This document shows, piece by piece, positions 44,587 through 53,116 of a DNA stretch of 64,000 bases. Under the pieces are notes generated by a model, which worked only from the letters and a program-made list of their open reading frames with translations, did no database searches and was not told the origin of the DNA. The stretch's first letter is position 1; every line of letters starts with the position of its first letter. Source of the DNA: DATKPE01 sp035524335 (GTDB lineage: Bacteria; Bacteroidota; Ignavibacteria; UBA10030; SZUA-254); contig DATKPE010000061.1 in the NCBI GenBank assembly GCA_035524335.1, positions 62,001 to 126,000 on the forward strand, read 5' to 3'. A program made the position numbers and the translations under genes.

Positions 44587-45716
44587 TGTCAGAACACCAC
44601 ATCCATCACCGCTCAATGAAACTGACCGAAAAGTACATCCGCACACTCCCGAAAGTTCTCCTCCACGATCATCTGGACGGCGGCCTCCGTCCACAGACCG
44701 TCATCGAGCTCGCCCGGGACATGAAATATAAAAAGCTCCCCACGGCCGATGCCGGGGAACTGAAAAAATGGTTCCACCGGGGCGCACAGCGGGGAAGCCT
44801 CCCGCTCTACCTTGAGGGGTTTGCCCACACGACCGCCGTCATGCAGACCGAGGAAGGTCTGGAGCGTGTGGCCTACGAGATGATGGAGGATATGCGGGAC
44901 GACGGGGTTGTTTACGTTGAAACGCGGTTCGCGCCCGTTTTTCATACCGAAAAGGGGCTCCACTGGGAAGAGATCGTCAGCGCGGTCCTCAAAGGGCTCG
45001 AACGGGGCAGGAAAGATTTCGGCGTTGAGTTCGGTCTGATCATCTGCGCTATGCGCAACATGACGCTTTCCCAGGAAATGGCTGAGCTCGCGATCGATTT
45101 CAGGGAACGGGGAGTGGTCGGGTTCGACCTTGCCGGCGAGGAGGGCGGTTATCCGCCGAAAAAACACGTCGATGCGTTTCACTACATTCAGCGGGAAAAC
45201 TTCAATATCACAATCCACGCCGGAGAAGCGTTCGGCAAGGAATCGATCTGGCAGGCGATTCAGTGGTGCGGCGCCCACCGCATCGGGCATGCAACACGGC
45301 TCATCGAAGACATGAAAATGGACGACGACGATCCGACGCAGGTGGTAAGCATGGGGTATCTGGCGCAGTATGTTCTGGACAAGCGCATACCGCTCGAGCT
45401 CTGCCTCACCAGCAATGTCGATACAGGCGCCGTCCGGAGCTTTTCCGAGCATCCGTTCGGAATCTATTACAGGTACAAATTCCGCGTCACGCTCAACACC
45501 GACGACCGGCTCATGAGCGATACCACGCTGACGAGGGAATTCAAGATCGCCCACGACGTTTTCCGGCTTACCCTGCCGGAGATTGAAAAGCTGACGATCA
45601 ATGCGATGAAGAGCGCGTTTGCCCCTTATAAGAAGAGAATCGAGATTATCTATAAGACGATCAAGCCGGGGTATCTCAAAGCGAAACATCGCGCCCGAAG
45701 CCGGAAAGACGCATAA
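44583..45716 (+). CDS. add: Adenosine deaminase family protein
   Basis: 377 residues. Zinc and catalytic residues of the family are visible: His28 and His30 in LLHDHLDGGLRPQTV, His212 and Glu215 in IHAGEAF, His236 in HRIGHATRL, SNVDTGAV, and Asp307-Asp308 in LNTDDRL. It probably deaminates adenosine or deoxyadenosine to the inosine forms in purine salvage; some relatives act on adenine or other 6-aminopurines. The ATG at 44583 overlaps the hutH stop (ATGA); ATG 44616 is another possible start. Pairing with an ammonia-lyase suggests nitrogen release from nucleosides and amino acids. Confidence 0.9.
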   Translation: MMSEHHIHHRSMKLTEKYIRTLPKVLLHDHLDGGLRPQTVIELARDMKYKKLPTADAGELKKWFHRGAQRGSLPLYLEGFAHTTAVMQTEEGLERVAYEMMEDMRDDGVVYVETRFAPVFHTEKGLHWEEIVSAVLKGLERGRKDFGVEFGLIICAMRNMTLSQEMAELAIDFRERGVVGFDLAGEEGGYPPKKHVDAFHYIQRENFNITIHAGEAFGKESIWQAIQWCGAHRIGHATRLIEDMKMDDDDPTQVVSMGYLAQYVLDKRIPLELCLTSNVDTGAVRSFSEHPFGIYYRYKFRVTLNTDDRLMSDTTLTREFKIAHDVFRLTLPEIEKLTINAMKSAFAPYKKRIEIIYKTIKPGYLKAKHRARSRKDA

Positions 45717-45768
45717 GCTCCTCCGCCGGCACCCTGTCCCATTGACAATGTTCAACCGTCAAGGCAAT

Positions 45769-46344
45769 ATGCGGTACTCCGCGGTTCTGATCTTCCTGAC
45801 AGCAGTGCTGGCCGGCTGTTCCTCCTCGCCCAGGTATACCGGAAAGTCCGCCGCCCCGGATTATCATTACCCGGAACTCGCCGCCCCTCCGGCGCCCTCA
45901 CCGAACAGGAACTACGCCTATCGGATCACGACCGACGCATGCAATTGCGAGACATTTACCGCGCAGGATCCGGAATACCGCGTGGAGTACCGGTTTACCG
46001 CGTCGTACACAATGAACGACGGCATCGCCACGACGGTACAGATCGATCTGACAAACCGCTCTTCCGACACCCTCTTCCTCGATCAGGCCACGGCAAAAGT
46101 CAACTCGAGGAACATCTCCTACATGTACAACAACAAATTTCTTCCGCTCCCCATGCTCGTCATCCCTCCGGGAGGATCGAACTCGGTCACGCTGAACGGG
46201 AAAGACAGGGTTGATGACAACGACTGGCACAAAATTGCCGGCGAGCAGATGACGGTGACGCTGAAAGGACTCCGCGAGGGCGCCCGGGAGATACCGCCCA
46301 GGGATGTGACGTTCATTCCCGAAAATCCGATGATCGGGAAATAA
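45769..46344 (+). CDS. Lipoprotein of unknown function
   Basis: 191 residues with a lipoprotein signal: MRYSAVLIFLTAVLAGC (lipobox LAGC). Then comes a Pro-rich linker and a beta-rich domain with two Cys in ACNCETF, one of them adjacent to a sequence reading as an Ig-like or DUF-type domain (VQIDLTNRSSDTLFLDQATAKVNSR). I recognise no named family. The start chosen (45769) has AAGG four bases upstream and begins the signal peptide; ATG 45748 would add seven residues. It follows add by 52 bp and ends at a terminator of the convergent gene. Confidence 0.7.
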   Translation: MRYSAVLIFLTAVLAGCSSSPRYTGKSAAPDYHYPELAAPPAPSPNRNYAYRITTDACNCETFTAQDPEYRVEYRFTASYTMNDGIATTVQIDLTNRSSDTLFLDQATAKVNSRNISYMYNNKFLPLPMLVIPPGGSNSVTLNGKDRVDDNDWHKIAGEQMTVTLKGLREGAREIPPRDVTFIPENPMIGK

Positions 46345-46366
46345 AAAATCCGCCCGGAGGCGGATT
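46341..46366 (-). terminator. Intrinsic terminator of the CpoB/YbgF-like gene
   Basis: On the minus strand AATCCGCC-TCCG-GGCGGATT is followed by TTTTTTAT. It lies 24 bp behind the stop of the minus-strand gene and touches the stop of the plus-strand lipoprotein, so it can serve both genes. Confidence 0.88.
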
Positions 46367-46390
46367 CCTGTACTGCGGATAGTACCGGAC

Positions 46391-47119
46391 TCAGAGTGAG
46401 GCGAGCTTTTCCTTCACGCGCCTGATGAAAGGACTGGCGGGATACGACTTGATGAGCTGTTCAAATTCCGCCCGCGCCTGCTGTTTGTCCCCCTGTGCAA
46501 GATAGGAATTGGCGATCATCACCTGAGCGTCGTCCTTCTTCTTTGACCATTCGAAGGCAAAGACCTTTTTGAACTGATCGATGGCTTCGGCGTACCGCTT
46601 CGCGCCGTACAGGCATTCGCCGATCCAGTAGGTACAGTTGTCGTCGTACCCCTTCGGCGCGCCGTTCTTCAGAAGGTTGCGGAACATTTCGGCGGCGGCC
46701 AGGTATTTCCGGTGTTTGAATGTCGAAAGCGCGTCGCTGTAAGCTCCGAGGGAGCCCTGCGGCGGCGGAGCGGTCACTGCGGGGGCGTGCGTCGGAAACT
46801 TTCTCGACTGCTTCAGAATTTGTTTCGGAGCTTCGACCATGGATGCCATTTTCGCGCGCAGGTCCACATTCACCGACTCAAGCTCGGTGATGTGGATGGT
46901 CAACGTCTGTTTATCCATCTCCAGCCGGGAGTTTTCTCTTCGCAGGGAGTCGTTCGATGTGCGGAGGGTAAGGAGCTCGTTCTGCATCAGTTCTGTTGCA
47001 CTCGGCGCCGGAGGCAGCGACGTTTCCTTCTCCTGCTCCTTTGAGCCGGAGCATCCGGTCAGCCACAGGCCGACGAGTGCGGCGGGCAGAAGGGCTCCGA
47101 CAGGGAGACGACAAGTCAT
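46391..47119 (-). CDS. TPR lipoprotein, CpoB/YbgF-like
   Basis: 242 residues. The lipobox is in VGLWLTGCSGSKE, followed by an Asn/Leu-rich coiled coil (ELMQNELLTLRTSNDSLRRE to about residue 90), a Pro-rich linker, and C-terminal TPR repeats (YSDALSTFKHRKYLAAAEMFRNLL, YWIGECLYGAKRYAEAIDQFKKV, MIANSYLAQGDKQQARAEFEQLI). The layout equals the Tol-Pal associated CpoB/YbgF, which ties peptidoglycan synthesis to outer-membrane constriction. No tol genes are near. It is a separate transcript with a good promoter and terminator. Confidence 0.83.
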   Translation of the reverse strand: MTCRLPVGALLPAALVGLWLTGCSGSKEQEKETSLPPAPSATELMQNELLTLRTSNDSLRRENSRLEMDKQTLTIHITELESVNVDLRAKMASMVEAPKQILKQSRKFPTHAPAVTAPPPQGSLGAYSDALSTFKHRKYLAAAEMFRNLLKNGAPKGYDDNCTYWIGECLYGAKRYAEAIDQFKKVFAFEWSKKKDDAQVMIANSYLAQGDKQQARAEFEQLIKSYPASPFIRRVKEKLASL

Positions 47120-47158
47120 ACCATCCTCGATGAGTTGTGTGAGTGCAGGATAGGTGCT

Positions 47159-47187
47159 AATGTAGAGAATCCGGGTATGAAAGTCAA
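47159..47187 (-). promoter_or_regulatory. Promoter of the CpoB/YbgF-like gene; rest of the 47120-47416 gap
   Basis: On the minus strand TTGACT (47182-47187), 17 bp, TACATT (47159-47164). The remaining 297-bp gap to the next gene contains no convincing reading frame. It has a perfect GGAGCGCG/CGCGCTCC hairpin (47303-47325) in the leader of the TPR gene and a GAGGA Shine-Dalgarno before its ATG. Confidence 0.65.
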
Positions 47188-47416
47188 GGAAATTTCCCCT
47201 CCCGAACCGGTTCCGTCATCATCTTCCGGTCACCCTCTTCCGAACGGAACCTGTCTTTCTCCGGAACCGTATCCGTCTGCGGCGGGCGGTATCCGGGAGA
47301 GAGGAGCGCGCATTCAACGCGCTCCGGCGGCGCATGGCGGAGCAGATGCCGATCCGACCGGTTGTTATTCGTCGATGAAATAGGTATATTTTTTTGATGA
47401 AAATGAGGAATTTATA

Positions 47417-49111
47417 ATGCCCGGACCGTCGCCGATGCGCTATGCAGTGATCCTTTTTCTCTCTCTTTCGTTCATCGTGCGGGTATTTCCGCAGGATAAC
47501 GCCGCACCCGGAAAAGAAAACAGGGAGCTATCGCTCCAGCATTTTCTGGACGGATCGCTCCACGACCAGAAAGGGGAGTACGCTCAGGGAATTCTGGAAT
47601 ATCAGGAAGCGCTCCGTTACAGTCAGGACCCCGCCATTTATCACGCGATGGCAAAGGATTACGCGATTCTGGGGAAAAATGAACGCGCAATCGAATCGGG
47701 CGCCGAGGCGGTGAAACGCGATCCGGACAACCGGATTTACCGCGAGACGCTCGCCGAAATCTACATCAACGCTCTCGAGTATGACAAGGCTCTCGGCGAA
47801 TTCGAACAGATTGTCAAGCTCGATTCTTCGGGGAGGGAAGACTGGTCGAACATGGCCCATCTCACCCAGATGAAAAATCCCGACAAGGCGCTCTCGATAT
47901 ACCGGAAAATTATCGAGCGGTTCGGGCCCGATCAGGATTCGTATTTTCAGATGGCGCGCATCTACGAATCTCAGAACAAGCTGGCCGAGGCAACGGACGC
48001 GATCAGCGGGATGCTGAAGCTCGACCCGGGAAATTTTGAGCTGGAAAAATCACTCGGCGATCTCTATCTCAGGCAGGACAGTGTCGATGCGGCACTGAGA
48101 ATATATACGGGACTTGTCGAACAGCATCCCGAGCAGGTGGAAGTGCGCGCCGCAATCGCCCACGCCGATCTGGTAAAGCAGGATTATCAGCATGCCGCCG
48201 AGCAGTTCGACATCGTCCTGAAACGCGACACGCTGTCGGCGGACGACCAGATCAGTTTCGGCCGGGTGTTTGTCACGTTCATCCAGAAGGATTCTCTCGT
48301 CGCCCCGTATGCCCTCACGATGTTCAAGAAAATTCAGGGCAATTACCCCGATGACTGGCGCCCGTACCTGTTCATCGCGATGATTGAGCAGGTTCTCCGG
48401 GATGACTCCGCCGCACTCGTGAATTTCTCGAAGGTCAGGGCGATGGAACCCAGCAACCCCGACAGCTGGATGGGTATTGCCGGGGTTTTCTACGATCGCG
48501 GGAATCTCGATTCCACGATTGCGATTCTTGATGAAGCGAAGAGGGTCATCCCCGACGAATTCCGGGTTTATTTTCTCCTCGGGCTGACGTACCAGCGCAA
48601 ACACCAGCTTCCGGATGCCGCGGTGGCCCTTGAGCGCGCGGTGCAGATCAGACCGAAGGACATGGACGCCATGACGTCGCTCGCGCTGGTCTATGACGAG
48701 CTCCACCGCAAGGATGATTCCGACTCGCTCTATGAGCGGGCGCTCCGGATAGATCCGCATAACCACCTCGCGCTCAACAACTACGGGTACAGCCTCTCCG
48801 AACGGGGCAGGGACCTCGAACGCGCAATGCGGATGTCGAAGGAAGCGCTGAAGCTTCAGCCCGACAACCAATCCTATCTCGACACCTACGGCTGGATTCT
48901 GTTTCAGATGCAGAAGTACGAAGATGCCGAACGCTATCTCCGGAAAGCGGCCGAGATGCCCAATCCGAATCCGGTGATCATCGAACACCTCGGAGACGTG
49001 AATTTCAGGCTTTCGCGGCACGATAGGGCGATGGAACTCTGGAAAAAAGCGCTGGAGCTCGATTCGACCAACGAACTGCTCAGGCAGAAAATCCAGAAGG
49101 GATCGTTGTGA
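47417..49111 (+). CDS. Large TPR protein of the cell envelope
   Basis: 564 residues: a signal peptide (YAVILFLSLSFIVRVFPQ) followed by about a dozen TPR units from residue 40 to the end, e.g. GEYAQGILEYQEALRYS, NALEYDKALGEFEQIVKLD, GRDLERAMRMSKEALKLQ. TPR proteins scaffold complexes; this one is exported. It is the first gene of three with GTGA/ATGA overlaps: TPR, LolB-like lipoprotein, EnvC-like factor. The context suggests outer-membrane or cell-wall assembly. GAGGA lies eight bases before the ATG. Confidence 0.85.
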   Translation: MPGPSPMRYAVILFLSLSFIVRVFPQDNAAPGKENRELSLQHFLDGSLHDQKGEYAQGILEYQEALRYSQDPAIYHAMAKDYAILGKNERAIESGAEAVKRDPDNRIYRETLAEIYINALEYDKALGEFEQIVKLDSSGREDWSNMAHLTQMKNPDKALSIYRKIIERFGPDQDSYFQMARIYESQNKLAEATDAISGMLKLDPGNFELEKSLGDLYLRQDSVDAALRIYTGLVEQHPEQVEVRAAIAHADLVKQDYQHAAEQFDIVLKRDTLSADDQISFGRVFVTFIQKDSLVAPYALTMFKKIQGNYPDDWRPYLFIAMIEQVLRDDSAALVNFSKVRAMEPSNPDSWMGIAGVFYDRGNLDSTIAILDEAKRVIPDEFRVYFLLGLTYQRKHQLPDAAVALERAVQIRPKDMDAMTSLALVYDELHRKDDSDSLYERALRIDPHNHLALNNYGYSLSERGRDLERAMRMSKEALKLQPDNQSYLDTYGWILFQMQKYEDAERYLRKAAEMPNPNPVIIEHLGDVNFRLSRHDRAMELWKKALELDSTNELLRQKIQKGSL

Positions 49112-49878
49112 GATTTCCCCCCCCGTGGCCAGGGCTGATTCTGCTCGCGGCAATCGGATGGGGTTGCGCGGCTTCTCATTCATCTCTGCGGGAGCGCCCG
49201 CTGTCTGCCGGGGATCTCGTCGCGCGGGTCCGCGCCCGTGCCGCTTCAATCCGCTCCCTCGTGGGCGATGGCCTGCTCACCGTCGAGAGCCCGGAGGGTG
49301 CACTCAACAGCACGTTCGACCTGCGTCTGAAAAAACCCGATTCACTGCGCCTCGATCTCCGCGGACCGTTCGGCGTGCGGGGCGGGACGCTCCTTCTCGA
49401 CCGCAGCCGGTTCCTCTTTTATAATGCCCAGAACAACACCGTCGTCACCGGCGCTCCGGACAGCGCGACGCTCCGGAAGATCGTCCGCCTGCCGATGGAG
49501 TTCGACGACGCACTGCGGCTCTTCTCCGGGGATTTTCCCGCGTTCCCCGGAGACGATTCGCTCCTGCAGCAGACCGAAGACGGCGACCGCGCGATCCTTG
49601 TCTACCGCACCTCCACCGGACGAAAAACCCTTGAAATTGACGAGGAATCGTACGTCATCACGGGGTATCGCATCACCGATCCCGAAGGCAACGAAACCCT
49701 GACGGCATCTGCGTCACGACTGCGGGACGTTGACACCCTTCGCATGCCGAAACTGATCCGGATTCTCTTCCCGGGCGAACGCAGAAGTCTTACCATCGCC
49801 TACGACGACCTGAAAGTCAACGCGGAGACCGTCTGTTTTTATCAGGCCCCTTCCCGGGCCGAACGCCGTCAGCCATGA
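49108..49878 (+). CDS. LolB-like outer-membrane lipoprotein (DUF4292 type)
   Basis: 256 residues from a GTG (49108-49110) that overlaps the preceding stop and has AAGG upstream. A lipobox is in LLAAIGWGCAAS. The mature part is beta-rich and resembles the LolA/LolB-like DUF4292 group: VGDGLLTVESPEGALNSTFDLRLKKPDSLRLDLRGPFG, then LLLDRSRFLFYNAQNN. LolA/LolB-fold proteins carry or receive lipoproteins at the outer membrane, but DUF4292 proteins have no proven role. It sits between the TPR and EnvC-like genes in one translationally coupled set. Confidence 0.82.
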   Translation: MRFPPPWPGLILLAAIGWGCAASHSSLRERPLSAGDLVARVRARAASIRSLVGDGLLTVESPEGALNSTFDLRLKKPDSLRLDLRGPFGVRGGTLLLDRSRFLFYNAQNNTVVTGAPDSATLRKIVRLPMEFDDALRLFSGDFPAFPGDDSLLQQTEDGDRAILVYRTSTGRKTLEIDEESYVITGYRITDPEGNETLTASASRLRDVDTLRMPKLIRILFPGERRSLTIAYDDLKVNAETVCFYQAPSRAERRQP

Positions 49879-51071
49879 ACCTCCCGCGCAACATCCTTCT
49901 TGCCGCGCTGATCCTTGCCTCTCTCGCGGCACTGCCCGCCCGGGCCCAGCAGGATGAGATCAAAAAAAAGAAATCCGAGCTTGAAAAACTGCGGAGCGAT
50001 ATCGCAAAGGCGGAACAGCGCATCAACGAGAAGGGTAAAAAAGAACACGCGACGCTCGAACTGCTCGACGCCTACGACCGCCAGGCCGCGCTTCTCAAAA
50101 ACCTGATCCGGAAACTGCACGATGCCGAAGACACGCTCCAGCGAAGCATCGACGCGACGCGGAAAACCATCGCCGACCTCTCCGGAGCGATTGCGAACCT
50201 GAAACAGCATTACGCCGGCTTTGCACGTTCCGCTTACCTGCGCGGCCCCACATACGACATGGAGCTTCTCCTCTCGTCCCAGTCGCCCAACCAGATGCTC
50301 ATCCGGTCGGAGTATCTGAAAAGGTTCACCGATCAGCGGCGGAAGGATCTCAGCGACATCGACTCACGCCGTACGGAACAGGAGCGCCAGCACCTCGTCC
50401 TCGAGGATGAGCTCCGTCAGCAGAAACAGCTCCTTGACGAGAAAACCCGGGAGGAAAAAAAGCTCGTCGTGCAGACCCGGAAGCGGAAGGCGATGCTCGC
50501 GGAGATACGGAAGGACAAGAAAAACTATACGCTGGAGATGAACAGAAAGCTGGACGCCGTGAAAGATCTTCAACAGCTGATCGCCCGGCTGATTGCCGAA
50601 GAGGCGGCAAAGGCGGCCGAATCACCGAAGACGAAGAACCCGGCGGCGGGTGCGTTCGAGAACAGGCGCGGCAAACTGCGATGGCCGGTGCCGGGGGGTA
50701 AAATCGTGGCGCACTTCGGCGCGCAGGAAAATCCCTCTCTCCATACCGTGACGCAGAATCCGGGAATCGATATTTCGGTCAGCACCGGCACCGTGGTGAG
50801 CAGTGTCGCCGACGGCGAGGTTTCGGCAATCTGGTGGCTGCCGTCGTTCGGGAATCTCCTCATCGTGAATCACAAAAACGGATACAGAAGCGTCTACGCG
50901 CATCTCGGGGAAATTCTGGTGAACGAAGGGGAGGGAGTGAAGGAGGCGGAGGCGATAGCGAAGACAGGCGAAGCGCTGTCCGGGCCGCTTCTTCATTTCG
51001 AGATATGGAAGGATCGCGAAAAACTGGACCCTGAGCAGTGGCTCGGGCAGAAGGGACTTTCACAGAAGTAG
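49875..51071 (+). CDS. EnvC-like coiled-coil protein with degenerate LytM (M23) domain
   Basis: 398 residues. Signal peptide (1-24), then a long coiled coil (about 25-245, EIKKKKSELEKLRSDIAKAE onward) and a C-terminal LytM fold (about 265-390: PVPGGKIVAHFGAQ, YAHLGEILV). Zinc ligands are missing: the HxxxD site reads Asn295-Pro-Gly-Ile-Asp299 and the HxH site reads Leu372-Leu-His374. This equals EnvC-type proteins, which do not cut peptidoglycan but switch on amidases. Probably periplasmic and linked to cell separation. The start overlaps the previous gene (ATGA). Confidence 0.88.
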   Translation: MNLPRNILLAALILASLAALPARAQQDEIKKKKSELEKLRSDIAKAEQRINEKGKKEHATLELLDAYDRQAALLKNLIRKLHDAEDTLQRSIDATRKTIADLSGAIANLKQHYAGFARSAYLRGPTYDMELLLSSQSPNQMLIRSEYLKRFTDQRRKDLSDIDSRRTEQERQHLVLEDELRQQKQLLDEKTREEKKLVVQTRKRKAMLAEIRKDKKNYTLEMNRKLDAVKDLQQLIARLIAEEAAKAAESPKTKNPAAGAFENRRGKLRWPVPGGKIVAHFGAQENPSLHTVTQNPGIDISVSTGTVVSSVADGEVSAIWWLPSFGNLLIVNHKNGYRSVYAHLGEILVNEGEGVKEAEAIAKTGEALSGPLLHFEIWKDREKLDPEQWLGQKGLSQK

Positions 51072-51080
51072 GATCGTGGG

Positions 51081-51782
51081 TCAGCGGCCGGCGAAGAGCC
51101 TGTCGGCAAGCGGCTTGGGGAGTCCCGCTTTCCTGATTTTTGCCGCCGCAGCGTCGATGTTGTACTCCACCCGGATATTCCTGTATTCCCAGTGATTGGT
51201 ATCGAAAATGCCGTAACTGCTTCGCGGATCGTTATCCCTCGGCTGTCCGACGCTCCCGACATTGATGATAAACTGCATTCCCCGCCGGACGGGGCCTTCG
51301 CTCAGGTCAGCGGAAAAGATTCCCGGCAGGTGCGAGTGTCCGACAAAACAGACCGGCTCGGTGAACGCGGGAAAATTTTCCTGCGCATCGGCGTCGGTGA
51401 TGATGTAGTTCCACTCGGCCGGATCCCGCGGGGATGAGTGCACGAAGAGGATTCCCCCGAGCGCCAGGGAGTATGGGAGAGCCTGGATGAAGGTTTTGTG
51501 CTCCTCCGTCAGTTCATCATGAGTCCACTCGGCAGCTATGCGGGCGTAGGGATTGAAATATTCCGCGCGACCCAGATCGATCGCCGCTTCATCGTGATTG
51601 CCGAGAAGAACGTGGGGCGTGAGCGTGCGGACGACGTCGATGCAGTCGTTCGGACGGGCGCCGTATCCGACAATGTCGCCCAGGCAGACCACGGCATCGG
51701 GGGCCTGTACCCTGATCGACGCGGCGACCGCTTCGAGTGCTTCCTGATTGGCGTGAATATCGGAGATGATCGCAAACCGCAT
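51081..51782 (-). CDS. Calcineurin-like metallophosphoesterase
   Basis: 233 residues with the complete motif set: SDIHAN (two metal ligands), GDIVGYG, GNHDEA, and GHSHLP near 165. These are dimetal phosphoesterases of the YfcE/DUF-type branch; substrates range from cyclic nucleotides to phosphoproteins, and this one is not identified. No signal peptide, so cytosolic. The stop lies nine bases behind the EnvC-like gene on the opposite strand. Confidence 0.93.
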   Translation of the reverse strand: MRFAIISDIHANQEALEAVAASIRVQAPDAVVCLGDIVGYGARPNDCIDVVRTLTPHVLLGNHDEAAIDLGRAEYFNPYARIAAEWTHDELTEEHKTFIQALPYSLALGGILFVHSSPRDPAEWNYIITDADAQENFPAFTEPVCFVGHSHLPGIFSADLSEGPVRRGMQFIINVGSVGQPRDNDPRSSYGIFDTNHWEYRNIRVEYNIDAAAAKIRKAGLPKPLADRLFAGR

Positions 51783-51832
51783 AGGGAATCAATGTAGAAA
51801 ATATCCGTCGAGATGCAAACCGCTGGCGACGG

Positions 51833-53116
51833 TCAGGTCTTCTGCTTTTTTTTCTTTGCCGCGGGAAAGAGAATATTGTTGAGGATGAGCCGGTAGCCGG
51901 GTGAATTCTTGTGCAGTTTGAGGTCCGTCGGCGGATTCCCGACGGCGTGCTGATAATCCTCCGGATCGTGTCCGCCGTAGAAGGTGAAGGTCCCGCGCCC
52001 GTAGTTGCCGTGCAGATACCGGACCTCTTCCGTGCCTTCGCGCTCAGCCAGTATGGTGACGGTAGGTTTGATGAGAGATTTTTTGAAGGCCGTCGTCTGT
52101 CCCATGAATCCCTTGATAATCGAGACGTGATTCTGCGTGAGCATCGTGGGAACGGGGTCGTATTTTGCGGAGAACTCGAAAAGTGTGAAGTAATCGGTAT
52201 TCGGGTCGCGGATGGGGGCGGGATCGCTGGGGGGTATGTCGATGTCCGAATATTCATACCTGAGCGGATTCGCCTCAATGGTAAAATTCTGAAAGGCCAG
52301 GCACGCGGAATAATCGAGTTTTTTCTGTGCATCCGGATCCTGCGGGTCGCCGTCGTACATGACGGAGCAGATGTCGGTGTGTGCGGCCGCCAGCGCGATG
52401 TCGTACGAATCGGTCGCCGAACACATGGCGAAAAGAAATCCGCCGGCCCCGACGTATTCCTTGATTTTCAGTGCGACGGCGAGCTTCAGCTGGGATACTT
52501 TTTTGAAGCCGAGCTCCCGCGCCTTTCGCTCGTACAGGATCTGCTGATCACGGTACCACTGGGTGGCCCCGAAAGAGGCGTAAAACTTGCCGTATTGACC
52601 GGTAAAGTCCTCGTGGTGGAGATGGAGCCAGTCGTAATGGGACAGGGTATCACGGAGCACCGCGTCGTCCCAGATTTTATCGTAGGGAATCTCGGCATAT
52701 TCCATGGCAAGGGTGACCGCGTCGTCCCACGGGAGAAAATTCGGCGGGACATAGACGGCGATTCTCGGAGCCTTCTCGAGCCGGACCACGTCCATGTTGT
52801 TGTCCTCCTGGCCGATCTCCGCGAGAATCTGTGCAGAGCGGGCGCCCGAGATTTCCTCGAATGCGACGTTCCGGATTCGGCATTCGGTGGCCGCCTGGTC
52901 GCCGGCATCCAGCATGAAGGAACCGCCGCGGTAATTCAACAGCCAGTCGACCTGTATATTCCGCTTGAGAGCCCAGTAGGCGATGCCGTAGGCTTTCAGA
53001 TGATCGGTCTGCTGGAGATCCATCGGGATCAGGATTTTCTGGGCGTGGAGAAGGGCCGGAAAGAGCGCGATCAGAACAACCGGCGAGAGGCGCCGGAGAA
53101 GCGACAGGAGGATCAT
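51833..53116 (-). CDS. Exported protein with GATase/ThuA-like core (family often called asparagine synthetase B)
   Basis: 427 residues with a signal peptide (SPVVLIALFPALLHAQ). The mature N-terminus KILIPMDLQQTDHLKAYGIA, the block FLFAMCSATDSYD (a possible nucleophile-elbow Cys after a small strand) and the C-terminal YGRGTFTFYGGHDPEDYQ suggest a class-I glutamine-amidotransferase or ThuA-like fold. I recall this family being labelled asparagine synthetase B in Bacteroidota-type genomes, but no AsnB domain is visible: no N-terminal Cys2, no synthetase ATP loop. Substrate unknown. It overlaps the TPR gene upstream by four bases, so they work together. Confidence 0.7.
   Translation of the reverse strand: MILLSLLRRLSPVVLIALFPALLHAQKILIPMDLQQTDHLKAYGIAYWALKRNIQVDWLLNYRGGSFMLDAGDQAATECRIRNVAFEEISGARSAQILAEIGQEDNNMDVVRLEKAPRIAVYVPPNFLPWDDAVTLAMEYAEIPYDKIWDDAVLRDTLSHYDWLHLHHEDFTGQYGKFYASFGATQWYRDQQILYERKARELGFKKVSQLKLAVALKIKEYVGAGGFLFAMCSATDSYDIALAAAHTDICSVMYDGDPQDPDAQKKLDYSACLAFQNFTIEANPLRYEYSDIDIPPSDPAPIRDPNTDYFTLFEFSAKYDPVPTMLTQNHVSIIKGFMGQTTAFKKSLIKPTVTILAEREGTEEVRYLHGNYGRGTFTFYGGHDPEDYQHAVGNPPTDLKLHKNSPGYRLILNNILFPAAKKKKQKT

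Noticed and set aside
47135..47383. An 82-codon frame in the gap before the large TPR gene
   Set aside because: Starts inside the promoter region of the divergent gene, has no hydrophobic core or known motif and no Shine-Dalgarno; composition looks like untranslated GC-rich DNA.
48050..49249. A 399-codon frame opposite the TPR gene
   Set aside because: Antisense of a gene with clear TPR units, signal peptide and Shine-Dalgarno.
51833..53116. Naming the exported protein asparagine synthetase B
   Set aside because: No glutaminase N-terminal Cys, no ATP-pyrophosphatase loop, and a signal peptide is present. The name would mislead.
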